NCBI RefSeq assembly: GCF_032452875.1
Contig: NC_083875.1
Coordinates: 78,018,178 to 78,082,177 of the forward strand
DNA from: Bos javanicus
Taxonomy: Eukaryota; Chordata; Mammalia; Artiodactyla; Bovidae
Length of the DNA: 64,000 bases
Reading direction: 5' to 3'
A program made the translations under genes and the position numbers. Positions 31,698 to 42,537 of the stretch are shown piece after piece. The notes beneath the pieces were generated by a model. It was not told the origin of the DNA, searched no databases, and saw nothing but the letters and a program-made list of their open reading frames with translations. The first letter of the stretch is position 1. Each line of letters opens with the position of its first letter.

Positions 31698-31888
31698 CAG
31701 ACAGTAACAGTCTGCCTGCAATGTGGGAGAGCTGGGTTTGATCCCTGGTTTTGGAAGGTCCCCTGGAGAAGGGCATGGCAACCCACTCCAATATTTTTGC
31801 CTGGAGAATTCCATGGACAGAGGAGCCTGGCTGGCTACAGTCCATGGGATTGCAGAGAGTCGGATATGACTGAGTGACTAAGCACATG
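31694..31888 (+). mobile_element. Bov-tA SINE lacking its first bases
   Basis: It begins 'actcagacagtaacagtctg' directly after the TG run; the usual 'gggcttccctggtgg' is missing. It shares the 'acagtaacagtctgcctgc' and 'ggtttgatccctggttt' variants with the copy 0.8 kb upstream, so the two are from the same subfamily or one is a local copy. Confidence 0.9.
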
Positions 31889-33244
31889 CCAGCTTCAGGA
31901 GCTGGGGCAGAGCTCCTTGGTCTTTAAGTCTTCAACATAAAAGAAAAACATTGAAAACCTCTCTTAAAGCCATGTCTAACATTTGCAGAATAGCCGTCAG
32001 AATCGATTCCTTGCAAAGAGCAAGGAAATGTAAAAACAGCAACAGCACCTCTCTCAGAGGTCCCCCAGCCATTTCCTCATAACTTCTTTCCTTTATTAAA
32101 GGGAAATTGGCGTGCTGTATCGTGTCAGAGTTCAGAGCCCACATAGATACGGATGGGAAGTAAAGAGTGACTGGCTGCCTCTGTGCCAGGTGTTCGTCGA
32201 TTGTGAAACTGAATAATGGATAATAACCATCTCAGTGTGTTTATCAGTGCAGTTCACTCTTTATGATGCAGAAGAGGTCACTGGAGACAATGCACAGGAC
32301 TCTCATCGGTCTTATTCATTAACAAGGCACTGCTGGCTGAAATTCAGGCTCCATTACTTACATACAACAATGACAGAGACCCTGCATCGAGTTGCAATTA
32401 AGCTTGATCAGAGATAGGGTACAGTTGCTCTAATCAGAATCACTCAGAATTAATTTCATACTTGTGAAATGGTATGCGATGAGATTGATTAAATGGTAAC
32501 CAAAGCAACCTCATCTTCTGTATCTCTTCAAGTTAAAAAGAGAAAGAGAGAGAGAATGGGAAAAAAGGAGGGCAAAGGAAAACAGAAAGATGACTGTTTT
32601 AGTTCTTATTACTTTTATTGCAACTGGTTAGAAGAAAATGTATTTTGATAAGAGCAAATGTATCCTAGCAAGGTGACCACTGTCTGGGTTCCAGAAACCT
32701 TTGCAGGTCTCATTATGATCCTGAAGCACAACCTGTGATGCTTAATTTCCTCTTCCTTGGGGTTCATTTCATATGTGTTTGGAACTAGCCTGATTAGAGC
32801 AAGAATTTCAACTTGCAGGAGGAGGAAGGGGAAATTGAAGCTGGACAATGTTTCCTTTCTCTGGTAAGAATCAGTTCTTCAACTTTTTACCTTTGGAACT
32901 ATATATATAGCAGATCCAATGACAACTGGCCCATATGAAAGCAAATAGAAGATTTTGGAGAACTTTTTGTGAAATAGTTTAAGAAGTTACAGAGATGTGG
33001 GAGATATGGATAAGGGACTATATCGAATTTCTTACTAATTCCTTACCTTAATGAAGATTCACTCAGGTTTTGTTTTTTTTTTCCAGGTTAACAGTATGTC
33101 ACTCTGGGAATAGAATCCATTTTTACGTTTTGAGAAAATTGTGAAGTGTGTGAACATGTACATATGTTTTCATTTATGCACACACATGCAGACATTGGTA
33201 CACTTGATTTGCTGCACTCGTATGTGTTTGAGCTCTAATTTCAT
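31889..33244. other. Unclassified DNA with a candidate conserved block
   Basis: No transposable element was recognised over 1.35 kb, the longest such stretch in this part. The 32190-32520 section is balanced in composition and rich in homeobox-like TTAATT/ATTAA motifs. Confidence 0.4.
32496..32509. promoter_or_regulatory. X-box-like motif (possible RFX site)
   Basis: GTAACC, a 2-base spacer and AGCAAC match the bipartite RFX X-box pattern (GTNRCC, 0-3 bases, RGYAAC). It lies in non-repeat DNA. Function is inference; such motifs also occur by chance. Confidence 0.35.
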
Positions 33245-33444
33245 TTATTTTAATAATATTAATTTATTTATTTGGCTGCCCCAGGTCTTAATTGTGACAC
33301 ACTGGATCTTCGACTTTTTATTTGCGACATGCAGGATGTTTTAGTTGCGGCATGTGGGATCTAGTTCCCTGACCAGAGATCAAAATTGGGTCCTCTGCAT
33401 TTGGGAGCATGGAGCCTTAGCTACTGGGCCACCAGGGAAATCCT
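33245..33444 (-). mobile_element. CHR-type SINE, antisense
   Basis: A/T-rich tail then 'atttggctgccccaggtct' at the left; 'agttccctgaccagagatc' and 'gggccaccagggaaatcc' at the right. The flanks 'ttgagctcta' and 'ttgatctcta' may be a TSD with one change. Confidence 0.8.
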
Positions 33445-33922
33445 TGATCTCTAGTATTTAGCTATTGTGAGTGAAATATTTGCTCTGTCTCCTTTATCTC
33501 CCTTGGCAGATTTGTGAATCTCTTCCCGTACCATATCAGCTTAATGAGTAGAAATATCGCAGTCATTTTGAGGATAGGATACAGTGAAATTTGTTTCTTA
33601 TATACATCTCTGATGATTATGTGGATGAGAAAATGGCATGTAAATATTTTGAGTCATTTACATAAGAAATGTTGAAATAAAGTATAACTCTTCTAGAGTA
33701 AAGGAAAAAAGAACTTTCTAGCTCTTTTTTTCCTTTTCTTCTTGGGTATAACATCTTACCTACGTAAATAATAGAATTATAATAAACTTATGAAGAAATC
33801 ATTGAGGTGATATTGACCCATATGGTTGCATATCTGACTACATGGACATTTCATGTGTAGGTTTAGTTTTTATGCCACATGTTGAATGCAGTTTGTGTAA
33901 AGCATCAAATTTAGCTGGAACT
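33445..33922. other. Unclassified DNA
   Basis: A/T rich; nothing recognised. Confidence 0.4.
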
Positions 33923-33936
33923 CACTTCTACTTCTT

Positions 33937-34202
33937 CGGAGAAGGCAATGGCACCCCACTCCAGCACTCTTGCCTGGAAAATCCCATGGATGAAGGAGCC
34001 TGGAAGGCTGCAGTCCATGGAGTCGCTGAGGGTTGGACACGACTGAACGACTTCACTTTCACTTTTCACTTTCATGCATTGGAGAAGGAAATGGCAACCC
34101 ACTCCAGTGTTCCTGCCTGGAGAATCCCAGGGATGGGGGAGCCTGGTGGGCTGCGGTCTATGGGATCGCACAGAGTCGGACACAACTGAAGCGACTTAGC
34201 AG
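33937..34202 (+). mobile_element. Bov-A2 SINE with TSD
   Basis: A complete dimer from 'cggagaaggcaatggcac' to 'gaagcgacttagcag'. TSD cacttctactt is exact at 33923-33933 and 34203-34213. Confidence 0.95.
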
Positions 34203-34213
34203 CACTTCTACTT

Positions 34214-34854
34214 TTTTGGAGCTGGAGATTTTACAAACTCTTAAAAAAAATACTCCAAGTATATTTCTTTTATTGCTTTTATTTTGGCTTCAGCAGTGTA
34301 TTCATTATCCAATATAAAGAGGAAAAAACTCCGTTACCAAAAAACCTTGGGGTTTACTATTTTTGTGTGTGTGCGTGTATTTCTTTCTGTTAGGGAGCAA
34401 TTTTTCATCTGAAATAAGTTTCTTCTCTATTCCCTTCACTTGCAAAGGGTTTTGTAATAAAATCAACAGAAAGAAAGGTAGAAATGAGAAACTTTTATTC
34501 TTTACTAGTGGGAGGATTAGTCTAAAAATGAGAAAACCTCTTTATTCTGACAGCAGCATAGGAACTCCTCTTGGAATGGGTGCTTTCGTCTGATCCTAAG
34601 TTCAGGTGCTAACCCTTACAGATGATAAATGCTCCAGGGTCAGAGTTTAAGATTAAGTGAAAGAACACTGAACGTGATCTGAAGCGCTGTCTTCATGACT
34701 GACAAGGTTGGATATGCTGAGCCTTCCAAAGTGGAAGATTCAATTATATTCTACTTGCTTATTTTCTTGACCTTCCTCATGTCAGCAGTGAGGGTTACAG
34801 GACAAGGTAGAGAGCTGCTTTTTAATTTTTTAAAAAAAATTAAAAAAAGTTTTC
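34214..34854. other. Unclassified DNA
   Basis: Nothing recognised; A/T rich at the right end. Confidence 0.4.
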
Positions 34855-35060
34855 CTTGATATATATATATATATATAATATATACTCCAATTATATATAT
34901 AATTGAAGTATAGTTGACTTACAATGTTTCAGGTGCACACACAGCAAGGTGGTTCAGTTATACATATACACACTGAGATTATTTTCCATTGTAGGTTATT
35001 ACAAGATATTGGCTAGAGTTCCCAGTGCTATATAGTAAACCTTTGTTGTTTGTTGCATAT
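34855..35060 (-). mobile_element. L1 3' end, antisense, with TA runs
   Basis: 'aattgaagtatagttgactt', 'tttcaggtgcacacacagc', 'gagttcccagtgctatata' mark the antisense L1 3' end. (TA)n at 34859-34880 precedes it. Confidence 0.75.
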
Positions 35061-37529
35061 CTAATTTTTTTTAATTGGAAATCTAGCATTTAATAAAAAT
35101 GCCATAAAATTTTTAGTTAGGGAAGAATTTGTAAGTTTCCTAAAATATATATATATATATAATACATATATCTAAATATATATGTATACAAAAACTTTTC
35201 TACTATGCTTACTAAAGGCTTGAGGAAGAACATTACAAAATAAAAGAGAGAGAGAGAGAGTTGTTTGACACTGTCTGGCATTTATCATGAAGGTGGCCAT
35301 CCTTGGCTTTGGGCTTCCTTCTGTGCTCTAGAGCTCACATGCACAATTCCTGGTCTAGACTCAGACCAGGAGTCTAGATGCTGTTGATGCTGAGTGTTGG
35401 TCATCTGTTCAATTGACTTGCTTATTTGCTTCTTGTAAAAAACATTTCATCAGCATTTCTCTGAGAAAATTGAGAGATGTGGGTTTGAGTCAATGTATAA
35501 ATAGTAGCTCCTCTCTCATGGACTCACCTTGATCATCTATCCTTTCATTCAGTCAACAGATATTTATAATCAAGAACGAAAAGTGAAAACCCGAGAAGGC
35601 ATTTGTCAGTTAACCAAGAGGTGAGAATTGGAACTTTATTTTAAAAACATTCCTATAACCCAATGGTACCTGGACTTGTTTGTACACCACTTTTTAAATT
35701 CACCCAGCATTTTATCGGTTCCCACTGATATCCTGGAGTTGAGCTGCCCTCTGATTTCCATATTTGAATTCAACCAGAATGGGAACACTAGTTCAGGCAG
35801 CTTCCTTGTTAGACCTCAGATTATAGCTGTGCCCTTGCCTGATGGTAATAACATGCCAAGAGCAGAGTCTAGGGAGCAGTCTGCCTTAGGTGTAGATGGT
35901 GAGAGGGCACCTGGTTTGTAGAGAGGTGAAAAGCAATACAAATTTGACTAGTTTTTGGTCTGCTTTTTTTTCATTATCACCATGTGCTTGCAATTCTAAA
36001 CAGTGGCAAAGATAAAATACTCCCTCCCCCCATGTACATTTGTTGTAGTAAGTTCTGAACAGTTGCTGCAGTTGAGGTCAAGTGAGGTAGCCATATCATT
36101 TCTGTTGTGGGGCAGACATATTTACAACTTTAACAACTTCTAAGAAAAAACCATATATATAGAAAAAGACCCATTTTTGGTGGGAAAGCTTGTTTTTCAT
36201 TTTCAAGTACAGCAAACAGATTTATATTCACTCCTATTAAAATGTAGGCTAAGGCATTCTTTACAGAAATTCATTTCACACACCACAGAGTTTTTGTATT
36301 TATAATTTAAACAGTGAAATAGAGTGATGAACTGTGAGGTACGATGTTTTGTTTGGTAAATGCAAATTTTATTTCATACTTGAAATACTGAATGGAATTT
36401 GAATCGTATCTTTAAATTAGAATGTATTTTAAAAATTAAAACTAAACAACCAAATAAAGAAAGTAATGATTATTGCAGAAAGTAATTTTATATAGAGCAA
36501 GGTGCTGTTAGAAATGATCCAGTTGGGTATTATGTTCACAAGGTATGCCTCTGTGGTTTTATTCAATACCTTGGTGGTCCACCTTCTAACTAATGGAGAA
36601 TAAGACTCAATATAATTGGCTATAGTTTTCTCTCTATTTTCTGTCCTTCCTGAGACATTTTTGCACTGTGTCACCAGATAAACAGAAATGAATCATAGTT
36701 TGGAGGCCTTTTATTTAATCCCACTTCTTAGTGAATGAAGATTACTGCAGAACACCCACCATGGCAATTTATATGCTTTCTCAAGTTCATTAACTCACTC
36801 ATTTATGGGCCATGGCAAAAAGAATGTCATGGCAGGAAAAGGACAGTTTGAAATTTTTCCATGCCAGGTTTGGATTGAGCTTGAAATGTCTGCACTGAAC
36901 TTTTAAGTTCAATTTAGAAACAAAACCAAATGAAGGATGTTCTTTCCAAATGCAAAGTGATGGTAAGACTGCTTCAGGGAGAGATTTATCTGGGAAAAGA
37001 GGAGCCCTGCGGCTTAGCACTTGACTCACACACCTCCTTATTCTACTTCACACATCTCAGGAGAAAGTCTAAGAGCTCAAAGAAACCCACCATCTTCACC
37101 CTTAAGATAAGCTGTCTCAAAACCATTGTTCAACTAACACTTTGCCTCTGCAAAAAACAGAAGAGCAGCCATGCTTACAGGACTGTGAACCAATCAAATT
37201 TTACTGTAAGGACAAAAAGATCCTTGAGTACATGGCTAGATGAGTTAAAGCTCCATTCTACACATGAAAGATGCTGAAGTTTACCAGCATCATTGTGTAC
37301 TTTGAAGGTTAAAAATTGGTGGGAGGGGGACATCTATTCTCAGAGTTTTAAAACAAATGTGGTGGAAGTTATCTTCTCTGAGTCATTGGGCTGATAGTTG
37401 ATAGAAAAAAAAAAGCTGATTGGAAAAAAAATCTGATTGAAGGATGCAGCCATAGAATGATATATATATATATGTGTGTTTTAAACACATAAAATATTAT
37501 ACATGCAGGTATGGTAATTTACCATGATT
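35061..37529. other. Unclassified DNA, 2.5 kb
   Basis: The longest block with no called repeat. It contains TA runs (35145-35162, 37461-37474) and an (AG) run near 35248-35260. The 115-codon plus frame at 36930-37277 and the 97-codon frame at 35628-35921 have no recognisable domain, signal peptide or splice context. If conserved regulatory DNA exists in this window, this is a reasonable place to look. Confidence 0.4.
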
Positions 37530-38606
37530 TTTAAAAAATTTTATTTATTTTTGGCTGTGCTGGGCCTTCGTTGCTTAGCGTGGGCTTTCTCTAGTTGTGG
37601 CGAGTGGGGGCTCCTCCATGTTGTGGAGCTTGGGCTCCTCCTTGTTGTGGAGCTTGGGCTCCTCCTTGTTGTGGAGCTTGGGCTTCTCACTGTTGTGGAG
37701 CTTGGGCTCCTCCTTGTTGTGGAGCTTGGGCTCCTCCTTGTTGTGGAGCTTGGGCTCCTCCTTGTTGTGGAGCTTGGGCTCCTCCTTGTTTTGGAGCTTG
37801 GGCTTCTCATTGTTGTGGTGCTTGGGCCCCTCACTGTTGTGGAGCTTGGGCTCCTCCTTGTTGTGGAGCTTGGGCTTCTCACTGTTGTGGAGCTTGGGCT
37901 TCTCCTTGTTGTGGAGCTTGGGCTTCTCACTGTTGTGGAGCTTGGGCTTCTCCTTGTTGTGGAGCTTGGGCTTCTTCTTGTTGTGGAGCCTGGGCTTCTC
38001 ACTGTTGTGGAGCTTGGGCTCCTCCTTGTTTTGGAGCTTGGGCTTCTTCTTGTGGAGCTTGGGCTTCTCACTGTTGTGGAGCTTGGGCTCCTCCTTGTTT
38101 TGGAGCTTGGGCTCCTCCTTGTTTTGGAGCTTGGGCTCCTCCTTGTTGTGGAGCTTGGGCTCCTCCTTGTTTTGGAGCTTGGGCTTCTCACTGTTGTGGA
38201 GCTTGGGCTCCTCCCTGTTTTGGAGCTTGGGCTTCTCACTGTTGTGGAGCTTGGGCTCCTCCTTGTTTTGGAGCTTGGGCTCCTCCTTGTTGTGGAGCTT
38301 GGGCTCCTCCTTGTTTTGGAGCTTGGGCTTCTCACTGTTGTGGAGCTTGGGCTCCTCCTTGTTTTGGAGCTTGGGCTTCTCACTGTTGTGGAGCTTGGGC
38401 TGCTCCTTGTTGTGGAGCTTGGGCTTCTCATTGTGGAGCACAGGCTCTAGGTCCATAGGCTTCAGTAGGTGCAGCACTTGGGTTCCGTAGTTGTGGCACA
38501 CAAGCTTAGTTGTTCCACAGCCTGTGGGATCTTCCTGGGCCAGGGATTGAACCTGTGTCCCCAGTACTGGGCTTTCTTATTCACTGTGCCACCAGGGAAG
38601 TCCCTT
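37530..38606 (-). mobile_element. CHR-type SINE, antisense, expanded by an internal minisatellite
   Basis: The ends are plain CHR SINE on the minus strand: 'ttatttttggctgtgctggg' and 'gggctttctctagttgtgg' at the left, 'cttcagtaggtgcagcact', 'gccagggattgaacctgtg' and 'gccaccagggaagtccc' at the right. The normal element is about 280-300 bases (compare 11898-12177); here the middle is replaced by about 820 bases of a 24-bp repeat. Confidence 0.9.
37621..38440 (+). repeat. 24-bp minisatellite, about 34 copies, inside a SINE
   Basis: The unit is ttgtggagcttgggctcctc plus four bases (cttg). Variants alternate cctccttg, ttctcactg and a ttgttttggag form; one unit near 38041-38061 is 21 bp and the last is shortened. 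The unit derives from the SINE's own ttgcggtg...gggcttctc internal motif. Since 24 is divisible by 3, at least three plus-strand frames and two minus-strand frames stay open for about 290-308 codons, all made of octapeptide repeats; these are not genes. Confidence 0.97.
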
Positions 38607-39099
38607 TACCAGGCTTTTGATGTAAGATCTTTGTTCTGAATTTGGATCTGTGTGAATTGCATTTCCCCTGCATTTTCTGTAATTGCTTGTTTTTATTTCT
38701 TTAAAATGAAGAAAGAGTTTGAAGACATTTAGAAGACAATGCAGTGTATTTCTAGATTTTTATGTGTTCTTTTTCTCATCTTTAAAATCAGCAATTAAAA
38801 GAAACCCAGTTCACTTAATTTTTTTCAAAGGATTCCATTCTGTTTACATGAGAACTCTTTCCTTTGCACTCACTTTCCACCAGTGTACATATTTTTAAAA
38901 ATTTAATTACATCATTACAGTAGTATGGGAATTAAATAGGTACAAAGAACCAATCCTTGTTAAGTGTAAAATTCAACTGGTTGGAACCATGTGGATTCAT
39001 CGTGCTGTGGATACCAGCCAGAATATTTCACTTCATGAGCAGAGAACCCCCTTTGTTCAGTCTTGGAGCTACACTAAAAGAACTTCTACTAAAAAAGGT
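38607..39099. other. Unclassified DNA
   Basis: Nothing recognised. Confidence 0.4.
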
Positions 39100-39435
39100 G
39101 AATGTCTTTAGTCCGTTCTGACTGCTATTACAGAACATTATGAACCTAGTTAACAGAGGCTGGGACATCCAAGATCAAGGTAGATTTGGTGTTTGGTGAG
39201 AGCTTTCTGGTTTGTACACAGCCATCTTCTCATTATGTCCTCCACAGGGTGTAAGAGATGTGGGAGTTGTCTGGGGTCTCTTATATAAATCCCTGATCCT
39301 ATTCATGAGGGCTCCACCTACATGACCTAATCACCTCCCAAAGGCCTCACCACCAAATACCATTCATTCTGTTAGGGATTAGGTGCCAGCATATGAATTT
39401 TTTGTGGGGGACACAGGCATGTAGTTTGTAGCAGA
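39100..39435 (-). mobile_element. MST/MLT1-type MaLR LTR, antisense
   Basis: 'tttagtccgttctgactgct', 'ggctgggacatccaagatc', 'catgacctaatcacctccca' and 'agcatatgaattttttgtg' give the antisense MST/MLT1 order. Solo, diverged. Confidence 0.75.
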
Positions 39436-40061
39436 GAAATTATAAAATTAGTTATAAAGTTGGATTGGAGAATAACGGATCATGGGAAAGTGAATTTTCT
39501 AGATAATGGGATACTTAGAATTATTCCAAACTACTAACTGTTGAAGGAAAGTGTTCTGCAATGTATTATCTCTTAGAAAAAACAATAAAGTAAGCATATC
39601 GCCCACTAAGCTAGTGAGCTGACACCTGGTAAGCAGTAATCTGGTGTGATAATCATGCGAGCCACTGGGCATGTTTGGTGGGCACCATGCCCTTCCTGTG
39701 GACATCTTCCAGTAGCCTTCTTGTCTAGCTGTGTCCCCTCCTCGCTCACGGGTTCTCCTACCTTCCTATACACTCTGGCCCTTCCCCAAGAGTCTTCTCT
39801 GATTGTCATTCTCTGCAGTTCTGTGCCATTTCTGTGCCCTGCTTCTTTCCTGTGGCTGACTTATTTTTTTCTTCTTTCATTTTTCCTGCCACTGCTGGGG
39901 CTTTCATTGTTGGAGCCAATAAGGCGTGGCTGTTTTTCATTTTCCTCCACTGGGTCAGCCAAATTGGATTTTGACATTTCCTAATCCCTGACTCTCCTCT
40001 TTTTTTCATGCTGTTCCCTTAGGGTTGTGTGGCTGAGGGTGGCTGGAGGAGGCTGGCTGTG
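39436..40061. other. Unclassified DNA
   Basis: The 112-codon plus frame at 39646-39984 encodes a hydrophobic C-terminal stretch rich in F, L and S, but the DNA is pyrimidine-rich, which alone gives that bias. Not called as a gene. Confidence 0.4.
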
Positions 40062-40287
40062 CGTGCCTTCGTGCTAAGTCACTTCAGTTGTGTCTGACTC
40101 TTTGCCACCCCGTGGACTATAGCCCTCCAGGCTCCTCTGTCCATGGAAGTCTCCAGGCAAGTATACTGGAATGGGTTGCCCTGCTCTTCTCCAGAGATCT
40201 TCCCAACTCAGGGATCAAATCTGAGGGTCTCTTATGTCTCTAGCTTTGGCAGCAAGGTTCTTTACCACCAGTTCCACCTAGGAAGCC
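40062..40287 (-). mobile_element. Bov-tA SINE, antisense
   Basis: 'gtgctaagtcacttcagttg' and 'ctccaggctcctctgtcca' at the left, head 'ttctttaccaccagttccac' at the right. Flanking 'ggctggc'/'ggctgga' could be a TSD but the region is repetitive. Confidence 0.88.
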
Positions 40288-40374
40288 TGGATGGCTGGAC
40301 AGCTAGCTACAAATGAATACGTGGAAGTAATGGAAAGTGTGGGAACCAAAACCTTCCGGGTATGAGTGAGGGAG

Positions 40375-40603
40375 GGCTTCCCAGGTGGCCTTAGCGGTAA
40401 AGAATCCGCCTGCCAGTGCAGGAGACATAGAGATGCGGGTTTGATTCCTGAGTCAGGAAGATTCCCTAGAGGAGTGCGTGGCAACCCACTCCAGTATTCT
40501 TGCCTGGAAAATCTCATAAACAGAGGAGCCTGGTGGGCTACAGTCCATAGGGTCGCACAGAGTCGGACATGACTGGACATGACTGAAGTGACTTGGCACA
40601 CAT
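40375..40603 (+). mobile_element. Bov-tA SINE, sense
   Basis: Head 'gggcttcccaggtggcctta' and full Bov-A body. Near the 3' end 'ggacatgact' is duplicated (40565-40584). Similar flanks 'atgagtgaggga' and 'atgagcaaggga' suggest a diverged TSD. It forms a head-to-head inverted pair with the copy 90 bases upstream. Confidence 0.9.
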
Positions 40604-42238
40604 GCACGCATGAGCAAGGGAAGACCTCCCAGAGCGTTGTGCTCTCATTCTCTCGGCCTTTTAACACACATGCTTATTTGTGCAAATTGCTTTTCCCATT
40701 TGGATGAATGATGAACTGTCATGCCCAGAGTGAAAAGCTCCTAGAGATGAGTTCTGTTCAGAATTACAGAGGTTTACATCCGAGTCTCAGTTTGCTTAAG
40801 ATTTCCCAGAATAATGCTGACATCTCTTTAAAAGAGGTAACAGAAGAGGAAGCACTATAGCTGTTGCTTTTTTTTTTTGCTGCTGCTTTTTTGATGTTGT
40901 AATTTGTTTGGCTATAAGAAAACCCTCCTTCTTCAGATTAAAATAAAAAAAAAGCAAAACAAAAACTCACTCACATGTCTCAAATCCCAGTTGAGCTAAA
41001 GCTACAAATCACATTCATTTGTAGGATATGATTGAAAGATAACTCTAGGATAATGAAGGTTCATAAACCTGGGCTGTAGTTAGCATAAGATGTAAACAGG
41101 GCCTTCTTGCTTCCACTCTGTCAGAAGCTGTCATTTATTTCTAATTACTATCTCCTGGAAAAACACTGTGCTGTCACTGTCTTTTAAATTTCTTCCTCCT
41201 TTAGAGAAAACACATATTTTAGGTCATTAAGAAAAACCTTGTCTTGATGATGTTTTGTTCAACAAACCAGAATTATTATTTTGTTTCAGGCACAATTTTT
41301 GTGGTAGGAAGAGACAGTGTATATTTTAATTTGGCAATGAATTAACAATAATCAAGAAAATGTGGCTTTTCCATTGTTACACAGTTAAGTAGATGTGTGT
41401 ATGTTTATTTAAACCACAGGAAAAAATTCTTGCTATTTGGGTTTTTAAAGTGAATCAGTCAGGAAGGAAAAATATTGATATGTGAAATCTGAAAACCTTA
41501 CCTTAATTTTCAACTCAATATTGCATTTGCAATGAAAAAAATCCATGATGAAAGTTAAAAGAAGTCTCTTCAAATTAGCAAGTGTAGTAAAGAAAAATCA
41601 ATATTATTTTGTATAGACCAGGAGTTGAAAGTGGCAGAAGTTGGCTTTTGTTGTTTTTCATATTATGAAATGTTACTTGAATACATATGAAAATTTAAGT
41701 GGGCAAAATTTTGATCTTCAGCTGAGGTTACTTTGGTAATTTTTTTCAGTGACTTAATCTAGTCTTATAGTAAATTTGGGAAATGCATGAGTTGGTTGTA
41801 TAAACTGTTCTTTGAGACTGTGAATGAAAATGAAGTCAGTGCAGGGTTATGCTCTTCCTTGGTCCATAAAGAGGTTCAGAGAACATTGCACGCACAAGTT
41901 GTAGTTCCTTATTTTTGGGTCCAGGAGAAGGTCTGAGAGGAATGAGTGAAGGTAGCTGGAAGAGACCAGCATTATTGGTAGTGAGTGTATGGACCAAAGA
42001 GGAGACCACAAATCTCAAAATTTGCCATTTTCCTCTTGACTTACGAACAGGCTTCACGCTTGATCTGTAATGTACAGGGTTGGAGGCAGAAGTAGGTGGG
42101 TCCTAGGTCTGTGATGAAAGATAAATAAATTCTTAAATGTTTTAGCTTGTAGAGTTGTAAGAAGAAATTTCAGTTATTCCTTATGCCTTTATTAACATGC
42201 CTGACAAATTTACATATATGATTTTAACTGGCTGAATT
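40604..42238. other. Unclassified DNA, 1.6 kb
   Basis: A/T-rich, apparently single copy. Nothing gene-like. Confidence 0.4.
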
Positions 42239-42248
42239 TTTGTATTAC

Positions 42249-42458
42249 GTAAGTGTTAGCCGCTCAATCATGTCTGACTCTTTGCGACCCCATGGACTGT
42301 AGCCCACCAGGCATCTCTGTCCTTGGGGATTCTCCAGGCAAGAGTACTGGAATGGGTTGCCATTCCCTTCCCCATGGGATCTTCCTGACCCAGGGATGGA
42401 CCCAGGTCTCCCACATTGCAGGCAGATTCCTTACTGTTTGAGCCACCAGGGAAGATTG
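42249..42458 (-). mobile_element. Bov-tA SINE, antisense, 10-bp TSD
   Basis: 'aagtgttagccgctcaatca' at the left and tRNA head 'ttactgtttgagccaccagg' at the right. Exact TSD tttgtattac at 42239-42248 and 42459-42468. Confidence 0.95.
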
Positions 42459-42537
42459 TTTGTATTACATAGTTAACTATATTTGTTGTAGTAAGTAAAG
42501 AGCAGAAATACTGATAGCCCACAAAACTGTTATTTGC

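Noticed and set aside
34859..35185. TA-rich runs as a possible replication origin or matrix attachment site
   Set aside because: They are simple repeats in and next to L1 3' ends; nothing else supports such a role.
37621..38440. CRISPR-like repeat array
   Set aside because: The 24-mers are directly adjacent with no unique spacers, and the surrounding DNA is mammalian.
37524..38501. Four to five overlapping open frames of about 290-308 codons on both strands
   Set aside because: They are octapeptide repeats produced by the 24-bp minisatellite, whose length keeps frames open. Simultaneous opening in several frames on both strands is a hallmark of this artefact.
39646..39984. 112-codon hydrophobic frame, possible membrane protein
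   Set aside because: The hydrophobicity follows from pyrimidine-rich DNA; overlapping frames on the other strand are equally open.
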